A stretch of DNA of 64,000 bases from Cryptomeria japonica. Taxonomy: Eukaryota; Streptophyta; Pinopsida; Cupressales; Cupressaceae. The position numbers were made by a program, and so were the translations under genes. The DNA is taken from assembly GCF_030272615.1 (NCBI RefSeq), contig NC_081412.1, positions 38,136,911-38,200,910 on the forward strand. The letters run 5' to 3'. This document shows, one piece after another, positions 10,454 through 22,044 of the stretch. The notes beneath the pieces are model-generated. The model saw nothing but the letters and a program-made list of their open reading frames with translations, had not been told where the DNA came from and did no database searches. How positions within the stretch are numbered: the stretch's first letter is position 1; every line of letters begins with the position of its first letter.

Positions 10454-13400
10454 ATGGCAAATCCTTCAGTTGAGTTGTTGACTTCACACAACTATCACAC
10501 CTGGAAGCCCCGCATCACGAGGCTTCTCAGGGCATGACGGTTGTGGGCTTCTTTGGATGAGGTTCAGCAAGTACTGCAGTGTCCTTATGAGATTCTTATG
10601 CACTGGAACAAGCTGGATGAGGCCATGGGTTTGATCTCTTTGCATGTCTCTGACAGTCTTTTGTTTCACCTTGATGAGTTGCTTACTCCTCGGGATATGT
10701 GGTTGAAGTTTGATTCTCTCTTCAGGAGGGTCAATGAGATTCGGGCATTACAGATTGAGGCAGAGTTGATTTCTTTGTCACCTGATTCCTTTCCCACTAT
10801 TGAGGATTTTTTGAACAAATTCAAAACTGCCAGATCTGTTCTTCAAGGATGTGGAAAGAACAAGACTGATACAGAGTGCATTCATTTGATCCTTTAAAGC
10901 TATGGGGTCACTTTCAGTTTTTTGCCTCTGCTTTCTACTCCACCATGGATGGCTTAGGTACCCATTTCAACATGCCTACCTTTGATGTCTTTTGTGAGTG
11001 ATTGTCTCGTGAGCAGTCTCATCTTTCTTAGCTGGATAAGCTCTCAAGCTCCAAGAACAAAGCATTGGTTGCTCAATCCTCTAAGGATAAGGAGAAACAA
11101 ATGCAAAAACTGAAGCCCAAGAAGGATTCTGCAGGCAATGAGTCTTCCTCCAAGACACCTCCTAAGTCAGATTCTAAACCTCCGTCTACTCCCAAGCAAG
11201 GGAAATCTTCACAGTCTGGTGAGTCTTCCTCCAAGACTAAGAAGAAATCAGGCGACACTTGCAGTTTTTGTGGCAAGGAAGGACATCCAGTTTCCAGGTG
11301 TTGGAAATGATTAGAGGCTTTAGAGGAAGCCATGTAGCAGCATCATATTTCCTCACCTCGGGTGTCTTCTCCTTCCACAGGGAAAGGTCATGCTCTCACT
11401 GCTAGAGCTTCGACCTATGGGTCCACATGGATTCTAGATTCTGGTGCTTCTCACCATATGACACACACTCAACAGTTGGTTACTTCTCTTGCCTCTTGTG
11501 GTATTTCATAGATTGCAATGGGTGACTCAGTTCAGCTTTTCGTCTTGGGTTCAGGTTTTGTCTCTTTGGATGGGGGTACTCTACAGGATGTTCTGGTTGT
11601 CCCTAACATCTCGACGAACCTCCTGTCCATTTATCAGATTTGCCAATCTGGCTCTGGTAAGATAGTTGAGTTCTCACCACATGATGTGGTTATTCGAGAC
11701 CTCCATGACCCTGATTTGGTTGTGGCTATTGGTAGTGTGGATTCTACATCTCGTATCTACAGATTTGATGAATTTGAGCCCACTTTGGGTACAGATTCAT
11801 CTCTCATAGCACATGCAGATTTAGTGAGTAAGCTTTGGCATGAGTGATTGGGCCATGTCAATTATAGATATCTTCAGTAGATGAGTACACAGGCACTTGT
11901 TCTTGGGCTCCCACAGAATTCCTGCACTGATGGTGTTTGTCATGGTTGTGTGCTTGGCAAGCATCACAGAGATCCCTTTCTGAAGGGAAGAGCCTCTCGT
12001 GCTTTGGCACCCTTGGAGTTGATTCAAAGTGACCTCATGTCATTTCCCACTCCTTTTTCAGGGGCCAAATATGTACTCACGTTTATTGATGACTTCTCCA
12101 GACGCACATGGGTGTACTTTCTTAAGTACAAGTCTGATGTCTTTGATTCATTTCGAATCTTCAAGACATATGTAGAGAAGCAGTCTGGCTGTTCTATTTA
12201 GCGGATACGTATCGATAATGGGGGGGAGTATGTGAATCAGGCTTTCAGAGATTTTTGCATTGAGAATGGTTTGCAGCATCAATTTACTGTTCCCTACACC
12301 CCTCAGCATAATGGTGTCGTTGAATGCAAGAACAGAACTTTACGGGAGATGGTGAATTGTATGATTCAGTCCAGGTCCATGGATTCATCATTTTGGGCTG
12401 AGGCAGTCAATTGTGCCAACTATATTTAGAATCGGATGCCTCACGAGGCTATTCAACATATGACTCCTGAGGAGGCTTGGTCTCATGACAAGCCTGATGT
12501 TTCTTTTTTTTGAGTTTTTGGCAGTGAGGCATGGGCCTTTATTCCTGATGCTCAGAGGAAAGCCATGGAGTGGAAGAGCTGACCACTCATTTTTGTTGGC
12601 TACTATGAGGATGTTAAGGCATACAGGTTGTTTGATCCTAATTCTAGAGAGGTCTTGTTTCGACGGGATGTTCAGTTTGATGAACGTCTTCCCACAATGG
12701 ATACCCCGACTCCAGTGTCTACTCCTCTGCCTACTTCGGCCATTGCACCCCTTCAAGATCTTTTTGAGGATGATTCTGATGATGGTGTTGATGATCCACC
12801 ATCCCCACCTCCACCTGCTCCACCTCAGATGCCTAAGTGGGCTCGCCTTACTATTGAGGCGGCAGGTCCTATGGCTGGTGATCCTTCAGATACTCGTTGC
12901 ACTTGTTCTCATATAGTGGGTTCCAGTCTTTTGAGTCATGCTATTTCAGATGATCCTCAAAAGTTTTCAGAGGCGACAGGTCACCCTGAGTGGGATTGTG
13001 CTATGGAGGAGGAGTATTCTTCTTTGATGAGGAATCATACTTGGGATCTTTGTCCTCTTCCTAAGGGCAGAAAGATAGTTAGGTGTCGCTGGTTGTATCG
13101 CACTAAATATGTTGTTGATGGTTCCATTGATAAGTACAAAGTCTGTCTTGTTATGAAGGGGTTTTCACAGGTTGAGGGTATTGATTACTATGAGACATTT
13201 GCCCCTGTTGCCAAGATGAATTCCATTCACTTTGTACTATCTCTTGCAGCTTCTTGGCATTGGCCTATTTTTTAGATGGATGTGAAGAGTGCCTTCTTGC
13301 ATGGGGATTTACAGGAGGAAATCTACATGGAACAACCCCAAGGATTTGTGTAGGATAGTTCTTTGGTTTGCAGACTTTGACGTTCATTGTATGGTCTCAA

Positions 13401-14487
13401 ACAAGCCCCTCAAGCTTGGTATGAGAAGATGGACTCTTTCTTGCTCTCCATTGGGTTCTCCCACAATCATTCTGATCACACAGTGTACATTCAGTTTCTT
13501 GAGGGTGACATCCTGATTCTTGTGCTATATGTTGATGATCTTCTCATCATAGGTAGCTCATCCCTTATGATTCAGCATATTCAGTATGCCTTGATGGATC
13601 AGTTTGAGATGACAGATCTCAGTCTTTTGCACTATTTCCTTGGTCTTCAGGTGATTCAATGTTCTGATGGGATCTCTCTCTACTAGCAGAAGTATGCTCT
13701 TGACATGCTTCAGCGCTTCGGCATGCTTGATTGCAAGCCTTCTCCCACTCCATTTCAGTCAGGGGTTGTTTTGACTATAGCTTGTCCCACTCCTTCGGTC
13801 GATTCTACACTTTACATGCAGTTGGTTGGCAGTTTGTTGTACCTGACTCACACCCATCCTGATATTTCCTTTGCAATTGGTCTTGTCTCTTGATTCTCCC
13901 ATGATCCTCATGAGAGTCATTGGCAAGCTGCCAAATGTATTTTGAGGTACATTCAGGGCACTAGTTCTCATGGCATTCACTACACATCAGGGGACCCTCA
14001 CATTGTTGGCTACACTAACTCAGATTGGGCTGGTGATGTCACTGATCAGAAGTCTACTTCTGGCTTTGTTTTCTATCTTGGCTCTGGTCCTATCACATGG
14101 TCTTGCAAGAAGCAAACTACTCATCCATTATCATCTACAGAGTCTGAGTACCGAGCTGGTGTGCTCGCTAGTCAGGAGATCTTATGGCTTCGACAGTTGA
14201 TGACTGAGTTTGGTTTTCCTCCTGATAGTCCCATTGTTCTTTGGTGTGACAATCAGAGTGCTATTCATATTTCCCGCAACCCGGTAGAGCATCAGCGGAC
14301 GAAGCACATTGAGCTTCAAATGCATTTCATCCGTCAGTTGATTCAGGATGGTGTTCTCATTCTAGAGTACATTCCCACTTCCGAGTAGGTTGCAGACATC
14401 TTCACGAAACCTTTTGCATCGTCACGCTATCTTCAGTTGCGCTCTATGCTTGGGGTGAAGGAAGTTGTCCTTGGGGGGTCTTTATGA
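10454..14487 (+). pseudogene. Copia gag-pol polyprotein pseudogene
   Basis: The ATG at 10,454 opens gag. One single-base deletion near 10,895 shifts the frame. From there to the stop at 14,485-14,487 one frame holds throughout. Domains in order: Gag; CCHC knuckle CX2CX4HX4C (11,260-11,301); protease DSGAS (11,437); integrase with HHCC region (11,840-11,960) and catalytic Asp/Asp/Glu near 12,029, 12,214 and 12,322; reverse transcriptase with YVDD near 13,528; RNase H with SSTESEY (about 14,132) and the TKHIE region. Eighteen in-frame stops interrupt it: 10 TAG, 8 TGA and no TAA. Each fits loss of a CAG (Gln) or CGA (Arg) codon by one C-to-T change. RNase H also has Asn in a usually acidic position (GYTNSDWAG), and the integrase Glu is followed by Cys where Arg is usual, another CpG-type change. 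It is not functional. Confidence 0.93.
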
Positions 14488-14689
14488 GGCCTTCCTTCCT
14501 CCTTCTTCTTTCAGCATGTTCTTTTATCTCTTTTTGGAGAGGAGTTTTTTCCCACTGGGTTTTCTCCTTTGTCTCCATTTCATAGAGATTTTTGTGTATT
14601 TGGGTACCTGATCAGGCCTTGTTGCCAGGACCCATCTTTCATGCTTTTAGTAGTTGTCCTAGGTTTTAGCTTCTCCTTAAGTCTAGCTT

Positions 14690-14698
14690 AAGGGGGGG
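14690..14698 (+). other. Copia polypurine tract
   Basis: AAGGGGGGG lies directly before the TGTTGG start of the 3' LTR. It is the expected plus-strand primer site. Confidence 0.85.
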
Positions 14699-15070
14699 TG
14701 TTGGAGTAATTGGGTCTTTACTTGATTAATTAAACATTATTTGTTTAATTCTTTAAGTTCCCAATTATCTTTTTACACTTAAGCTAACATTAGGTGCATA
14801 TTAATTAATTATTTTATTAATTATTATGTGCAAGCCTAGGGTTTTCCCTTTTTAGGGTTTCTTGACCTATTAGAGGTTAATTTTTCTTTTCATTGTATTA
14901 TCTTTTCATAATACTTTTTTGGTGAATTGGAGCTCTCATCTTTTGAGAATAGTTTTCCTGTGTTTTGTGTGTTCTTTAGATTATTGCTTCATTGCTTCTC
15001 CTTGTAACAGGTTATTCGGCTTGCAGAAGATCTTCAGGTTACTGTGGGGTTGTATTTCTCAACTCCTATA
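14699..15070 (+). repeat. Copia 3' LTR (372 bp)
   Basis: Starts TGTTGGAGTAATTGGG right after the polypurine tract and ends ACTCCTATA. The right boundary is supported twice: the same nine bases precede the PBS at 9177, and at 15,070 sequence begins that is shared with 17,137 onward. The terminal TA in place of CA could be another C-to-T change. Contains an AT-rich U3 and pyrimidine-rich U5. Confidence 0.85.
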
Positions 15071-17067
15071 ATTTTGGGCTTCAAGGAGTCCAATTACTTT
15101 TATATTGCTAGCCCCTTATCACTAATCATTGATCTGATGGTTCACCAAATATAAACCATTTTTCATCCTTGGTGTTTATAAAAGTGAAGTGATGAAGCTA
15201 AAGAAGTTGTGAAGAGGATGTTTCAAGTTAAGGATTAATTATTATTGTTTGAAAGACCAATGTGTGAGTTGCAATTGGGTTCATTGCTACAAAAACAAAT
15301 CAATACGCATTTGCATGGTCTTAAGTGGCATGTTTAGTGATGTCAATCTTACCTTTGGTGGAACTACTTAATGATGGGTAGTTTGAATGATTTACATGTG
15401 TGCTTTTTAGTGGCTAATTTGTGATTACAATAAATCAAGTCTCTCAATTGTTTATATTTCCTAATAGTGTGTCTATCTCTTGATTTGTTGATCTAAAGAC
15501 CTATAAAGAGACCAAGATCTACTTCTTACTTCCCATCAAATGATTATGTTTATGTGTGTTCCTTAGTCTTTAACCACTACATGTATTTTCTATTCATCTC
15601 ATATTGTTATATCTTACTTATTAGAATTTATGCATTGATGCATCATACTTTCTAGAGTTACATACTAAGCCCACGTTGATATGTCATGCTTCTAGAGATT
15701 CCATTTTGATCTTTCATAGACATAGTGACTCTTTTGTAGTTCTTCTGACTTAAAAGGAATCATGACTTGCCTTACTACACACTAAGATTCCACTACCACA
15801 TCCATATTCAAGGGCTTCATGCTTACTCCTACCCCGAGTTGTTGAATTTTCTAGCACACAAGACAATTGTGGGGGTGAAGTTGTATAAATAAATCTTAAG
15901 CCAATTCCCTTAACAATAATTTATCTTTAACACTTAATCCATATAATGATATGAGCATGAAAACCATAACACACCATACACAAAGGAACACCAAATTTTA
16001 TGTGGAAGACCATATTAGGAGAAAAAATAATGTGAAAAATGCTATTCTCAATATATGAACACCTATTAGGGTGACACTAGTTAAGCTAATTTTTACAAAG
16101 AAAGACTCATTGCTCGAGATAAAGAAAGAAGGGCTCACTGCCAAAATGAATAATAATAAAAGAGAAATAATCCACCATTGATGCACCTCTACAACCATGC
16201 AATCTGTAGATACCTTCGGCTCATTGCTTCTAGAAGTTGACTCATGAAAGTCCACACTACTCGACACTTTTCACCAACTTAAACATCAACCATCAATCAA
16301 TTAGGAAGATAGATCATCTTTTTAACACACCTTCATCACATCTTACTTTCTTTCACGTCACATCTACAAGCACTCTCTTCATATACCTCTATTTATATCA
16401 TCCTCTTGCAAAACCTCCTAAGGTCAGCTGAGCATCTTAACTGAACATAAAACAAATTAGCTAGGTACTAAACATTCCTGCAATGAAAAAGAATTTAAAG
16501 TGGACCACAACACATCTTAACTAAGACCAAAATAAACATCAAACATGTTATACAACAATCCATAATCATCAGAGCAATAATCTGAAGTGTAAACACCCGA
16601 GGTTGGTCAAACCTAGAGTAAAACACCATCAAACTTTGAAATCATGCTTTCAAAGCCCAAGAACACATGCCAACTAAATGGAATGAAGCTAAGGACATTA
16701 TTAACTTAAATCAAAAACCGCAACACCAAAGTCATGACACAGAGAAATGTGAAGCATGCATTTCATATGGAAACACTATCAAACATTGTCAAATATACTG
16801 GTAAATGCAACTTCCTTAGCACAACAATCCAAAGCACCAAATCTAGAATATAACATTTCTAAACACTACTTAACAACATATCCAAAATACATGAATAAAT
16901 GTATAATGTAGAAGATATGCGGAGAAAATCTCTTCAGCACAACTGCACAAAGAACTCGACATCAATTATACTAAATAAACACTAATGACACCCAAAGCGT
17001 CTTGACATCAATGACATCTCATTAATAGCTCATTTTGATCAACCTTGCAACACAAGAACTCATATTT
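15070..17067. repeat. Tandem segmental duplication, unit A
   Basis: Unit A matches unit B (17,137-19,450) with an offset of 2067 bases at its start. Both consist of about 770 bp of unrecognised sequence, then an LTR-like part from TGTTGAATTTT (15,840) that contains the reverse of a Copia-type U5 block (about 15,960-16,040). Small substitutions and indels show that the copies are not recent. Unit A begins exactly at the end of the Copia 3' LTR, suggesting that Copia entered the unit. At its right end similarity stops near 17,067. Confidence 0.8.
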
Positions 17068-18033
17068 CTACAAGAAAGATACGAGGGTTTGAATTGTGAA
17101 GAGGAATATTGGTATTTTCCTAGATCCATTGTGGCCAATTTTGGGCTTCAAGGAGTCAAATAGCTTTTATATCGCTAGCTCCTTATCACTAATCATTGAT
17201 GTGATGGTTCACCAAATATAAACCAGTTTTCATCCTTGGTGTTTATAAAAGTGAAGTGATGAAGCTAAATAAGTTGTGAACAGGATGTTTCAAGTTAAGG
17301 ATTAATTATTATTGTTTGAAAGACCAATGTGTGAGTTGCAATTGGGTTCATCGCTACAAAAACACATCAATAAGCATTGCATGGTCTTAAGTGGCATGTT
17401 TAGTGATGTCAATCTTATCTTGTTGGAATTACTAATGATGGGTAGTTTGAATGGTTTACATGTGTGCTTTTCAGTTGCTAATTTTGGGTTACAATACATC
17501 AAGTCTCTCAATTGTTTATATTTCCTAATAGTGTGTCTATCTCTTGATTTGTTGATCTAAAGACCTATAAAGAGACCAAGATCTACTTCTTACTTCCCAT
17601 CAAATGATTATGTTTATGTGTGTTCCTTAGTCTTTAACCACTACATGTATTTCATATTCATCTCATATTGTTATATCTTACTTATTAGAATTTATGCATT
17701 GATGCATCATACTTTCTAGAGTAACATACTAAGCCCACATTGATATGTCATGCTTCTAGAGATTCTACTTTGATCTTTCATAGCAATAATGACTCTTTTG
17801 TAGTTCTCCTGACTTAAAAGGAATCATGACTTCCCTTACTACACACTAAGATTCCACTGCCACATCCATATATTCAAGGGCTTCATGCTTACTCCTACCC
17901 CAAGTTGTTGAATTTTATAACACACAAGACAATTGGGGGGTAAAGTTGTATAAATAAATATTAAACCAATTCCCTTAAATCAAATCAATAATAATTTATC
18001 TTTAACACTTAATCCATATAATGATATGAGAAT

Positions 18034-18262
18034 AGTCCCGAACGGTAGATGAGTTGGTTTGGGCCATGGGTTTGCTCCCCATTGATCTTGGGTTCAACTC
18101 CTATCAGGCTTACCTGGTGCTTGGGGCTTGCAGGCGTCTCCGCACCTCTAGTGGACTAGTCTCGCCTCAGCTCACCATTCCTTGAACCCCAACTTGGCAT
18201 CCATAAGACCAAGGTAAGGCGAGGGGAGACGTTGGGCTGGGTCGTGGGGATGCCACTGGGTT

Positions 18263-18320
<58 letters not shown>
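18034..18320 (+). mobile_element. tRNA-derived SINE with target-site duplication
   Basis: An insertion absent from unit A, bounded by ATGAGAAT on both sides (18,026-18,033 and 18,321-18,328). Near its start it has pol III promoter elements: an A-box-like TAGATGAGTTGG (18,046-18,057) and, some 35 bases on, a B box GGTTCAACTCC (18,091-18,101). The body is unrelated to the flanks and ends in a long (AT)n tail. These are the hallmarks of a plant SINE moved by LINE-type reverse transcription. The empty allele is preserved in the tandem partner near 15,950. Confidence 0.88.

Positions 18321-18322
<2 letters not shown>
18265..18322. repeat. (AT)n microsatellite, SINE tail
   Basis: About 29 uninterrupted AT dinucleotides at the 3' end of the SINE, in the place of the usual A- or T-rich tail. 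Confidence 0.95.
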
Positions 18323-18326
<4 letters not shown>

Positions 18327-19450
18327 ATGAAAATCATAACACACCATACACAAAGAAACACCAAATTTTACGTGGAAAACCACATTAGGGGAAAAACCAA
18401 TGTGGAAAATGTTATTCTCAATATATGAACACCTGTTAGGGTGACACTAGTTAAGGTGATTTTTACAAAGAAAGGCTCACTACTCGAGATAAAGAAAGAA
18501 GGGCTCATTGTCGAAGGGTTCACTGCCAAAATGAAGAAGAATAAAAGAGAAATAATCCACCACTAATACACCTCTGCAACCATATGATCTATAGATACCT
18601 TCGGCTCGTTGCTTCTAGTAGCTAACTCATGAAAGTCCACACTGCTCGACACTTTTCACCAACTTAAACATCAGTCATCAATCAATTAGAAAGATAGATC
18701 ATCTTTTGAACACACCTTCATCACATCTTACTTTCTTTCACATCACATCTACATGCACTCTCTTCATATACCTCTATTTATATCATCCTCTTGCAAAACC
18801 TCCTAAGGTCGGCTAAGCATCTTAACTAAACATAAAACAAATTAGGTCGACACTAAACATTCCTACAACGGAAAACAATTTAAAGTGGACCACAACACAT
18901 CTTAACTAAGACCAAAAAAACATCAAACACATTTTACAACAATCCATAATCATCGAAGAAATAATATGAAGTGTAAACACCTGAGGTTGGCCAAACCTAG
19001 AGTAAAACACCATCGAACTTTGAAATCATGCTTTCGAAGCCCAAGAACACATGTCAACTAAATGGAATGAAGCTAAGGACATTATTAAATTAAATCAAAA
19101 ACCGCAACACCAAAAGCCATGACGCAGAGAAATGTGAAGCATGCATTTCATATGGAAACACTATCAAGCATTGTCAAATATACTGGTAAACGCAACTTCC
19201 TTAGCACAACAATCCAAAGCACCAAATCTAGAATATAACATTTCTAAACATTGTTTAACAACATATCCAAACTACATGAATAAATGTATAATTTAGAAGA
19301 TATGCGGAGCAAATCTTTCAGCACAACTGCACAGAGAACTCGACATCAATTATACCAAATAGACACTAATGACACCCAAAGCATCTTGACATCAATGACA
19401 AATCATTAATAGCTCATTTTGATCAACCTTGCAACACAAGCACTCATATT

Positions 19451-20729
19451 TATACATCTTATCATACCTTCTCTAGATTGCACATCATTACAATATGTAT
19501 TGTACATTAGGGGAATCATTCCTTCCCCCTTAACATGTTCTACCATATGTTCCTTATACATTGAGGACATCATGTTTTCCTTCACACATTACCATATTCC
19601 TACCTAAAACCACTAGGTAATTATTGTTTACCTCCACCGATATGTTCCCTTGCCCTTGGATACTACATTGAAGGAACATGACATTCTAGTACCCTATGTG
19701 CTTACATGGGTGTTTTTTGCCATTAAGGGCCACATCAATACTTTTACTATTTATTACATGGTAGAGGCATGCATCAAGGAAAAAAAATCCAGTGAGTGTT
19801 ATTCTAGTTTCTCATAAATTGAATTTCCTTCTCTTAAATGATTCTCAAACATCTCTACAACCCTAGATCCCAAATTAGAGAGATCCTACAATTAATTTTT
19901 AATTAATAGCTGGTATAGAATATGTTAAGAAGAGAATAGTAACTAGCATGTTTTCACTTTATTTATTTCTTGGATATTTTATCAAAAATGAATTTTATAA
20001 CTCCCATGTCATAATATCTACCATAAATAGATTTATTCATTCTTTGTAGCTCCCATGCCATAAAAGATGCATTTATTCTTTACAAAATAAATAAATGTTG
20101 TAACTTCCACTTGTCATCCAATATGCGTATAATAAATTTATTCATTGCTTTGAAGCTCCCTTTTTTTATTATGTTGAATGTCTTGGCCTTCCTCTTTTAT
20201 CCTACACCATGTGCTCAATAATAATATTTGCATCATAAAACAAAAATCATAATTTAAAATGTGCATTTTTTATTTTTATTTTTATTTTATATTTGAATTA
20301 ATAACTAACATATGTGTATTTTAATATTATAATAACATAAATATTTTATCTTTAGTAGTCTAATGGAATTGATTTTAATACTTTAGTCCGCTTATTTAAA
20401 TAATTGATTTAATTTAACTTACTTATTAATTATTTAATTTGATATTTTTAATAAATAAATATTTCAAACCTTACTCAAACTCAATCAAAGAATTTTGTTA
20501 AATATTTTAAAAGAGAGGGTTGTGACATCCTCATCTTAGATTGTGGATCGCCCCAATGCACTTATAGATTAGAATGTTAATAATCACCCACCAAAATTCA
20601 ACTCACTAAACTCTTTTCTGGGGTCTCATTTCAACTTATTCATTTATATATGTTATCTTTCATCAAAGTTGTTCTTAACCCAAAACACATAGTCATTCAA
20701 TAAAGAGAAGACAAGTAGAGCATCTACTT
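19451..20729. other. AT-rich intergenic, nothing recognised
   Basis: No ORF of interest and no element ends seen. Long A/T runs at 20,220-20,470. Confidence 0.5.
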
Positions 20730-22044
20730 ACTCTGAAGCTACTGGATATCGATTTGGATGTGAGTTGTGATCAATGGAGCTATGACCCCAACAGGTTTAT
20801 AGCAAACTTCAAAATAACCCCACATTTCTCCTGAGAACTACATCCATTCTGGGAAGAGCGAAGATCTCTAAAGAATCATAAGCTATCTATGTAAATTGAT
20901 TTGTCAAGAGTTCTGGAGGAACGAAAACCCTCGTGGTGTTCTTTTTATATGCCTAAACGATAATTTGATCCATCTATAAAGATGTCAAAGAAGCTCTAAA
21001 ATTGTTTGGAAAAAGAAGATTGTGATGCGAAGAAGATCGCAGATTTGTGGGTATAATGCCAAGAGAATAATGAATTAAATCCAGACAACGATGCGTTCCC
21101 AATTGATGAAAATTTTGAGAATCTCTAGGATGAGGCTCGTGAGATGCAACCTTTTCCTCGTGACACAAGTCGAATACAAAAAAAGAAGATGGAGGAGAGA
21201 CCAGAATGCCCCCCACCAGCACAGGTAGTTCAAATTTACGATGTCACAAGGCAAAGAAGTAGTCAGACTTTAATGAAGATTATCGGCTCCTCAGTAGACT
21301 CGAGCATCTTTTGGGTCCACGAGTGAAGGTCTTCTTTAGGCACTTCATCATAGCTCAAGAAGAAAAAGAGAAGATAACTAGACCTTAGCAATCAAGATAA
21401 AGGGGAGGAGGTGGAAGTGGTCATAGTGACACAACTACAATAGTCCCCGTTATGTAGGTACACTTCACTCCCCCTATCCTCTCTACTCAATCTTTAGTCT
21501 CCTATTTTCAATCTATAACTTCTACCACTTCTCAATATGTGGTCTCCATCCTTGTATCCACACCTAAGTCTATATGTGCTTCCACATTTCCATTATCAAC
21601 CATGTAGGTTACTTTGTCGCCTCTCCATTTTTCTCATGCACTACAAAGCATTCCCCCTTCTCTCCCTCTACCTTGAATATTTTGTCCTCCCTGTCGACGG
21701 GAATAGAAGAAGTCACTTCTCAGATTTTGATTTCTTTTGGTCTCCTTGCTAGTATCCCCTTCGTGGGGCAATATATTAATCTCCCACAATTTACCGTCAA
21801 CAGACCAAGGCTACCAAGAAGGTTCAAGAGGTTCTAGAATTGAAAAAAATAAGAAAGAAAGAAGGTTTGGCTCCTGCTCCTCCCAAAATGAAATCCTTCT
21901 ACAATCCGATACAATAGACATTAAGGGTGGCCCATATGACACCTACCGTCAAGAAATTAGATAGACAAATACAACCAAAAGACTATTTAGTCCATGTTGT
22001 TGGCTTGAACCTTCGCCAAGCTTGTCCCTTGAATACAATGAAAC
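20730..22044 (+). pseudogene. Unknown decayed coding sequence, 5' part
   Basis: Broken plus-strand frames with protein-like composition. One around 20,750-20,810 reads SCDQWSYDPNRFIANFKITP. Another spans 21,068-21,326, with NPDNDAFPIDENFENL and later VVQIYDVTRQRSSQTLMKII. A third at 21,787-22,044 is Lys-rich, with KKVQEVLELKKIRKKEGLAP. Stops include TAG and TGA that fit CAG/CGA decay. I do not recognise the family. The coding feel stops exactly where an LTR-like insertion begins (22,045), and coiled-coil coding sequence follows after that insertion (24,080). One gene or retroelement ORF may have been split. Confidence 0.45.

Larger units (their letters stand above)
9168..15070 (+). mobile_element. 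Ty1/Copia LTR retrotransposon, decayed, 5' LTR replaced
   Basis: Order in the plus direction: a PBS-like site at 9177, a long leader with a GC-rich block, gag-protease-integrase-RT-RNase H (10,454-14,487), a polypurine tract (14,690-14,698) and a 372-bp 3' LTR (14,699-15,070) beginning TGTTGG. The domain order integrase before RT defines Copia. The 3' LTR ends in ACTCCTATA, and the same nine bases (9168-9176) precede the PBS. That is all I can find of a 5' LTR. The rest of its place is taken by an opposite-orientation LTR fragment. No target-site duplication can therefore be tested. Confidence 0.88.
17137..19450. repeat. Tandem segmental duplication, unit B (with SINE inserted)
   Basis: Second copy of the segment at 15,070-17,067. 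The unrecognised part is 17,137-17,905 and the LTR-like part starts at TGTTGAATTTT (17,906). After removing a 287-bp insertion (18,034-18,320) and its duplicated target, unit B aligns to unit A to about 19,450, then continues in unique sequence. The open frame at 17,312-17,560 is broken in unit A and I recognise no protein in it. Confidence 0.8.

Noticed and set aside
18034..18110. Possible tRNA gene
   Set aside because: A and B boxes are present but no cloverleaf with an anticodon arm and acceptor stem can be drawn; TSD and tail show a SINE.
21003..21330. Possible Gag of a known retroelement
   Set aside because: Composition is suggestive but no zinc knuckle, capsid motif or LTR pair supports it; left as unknown.
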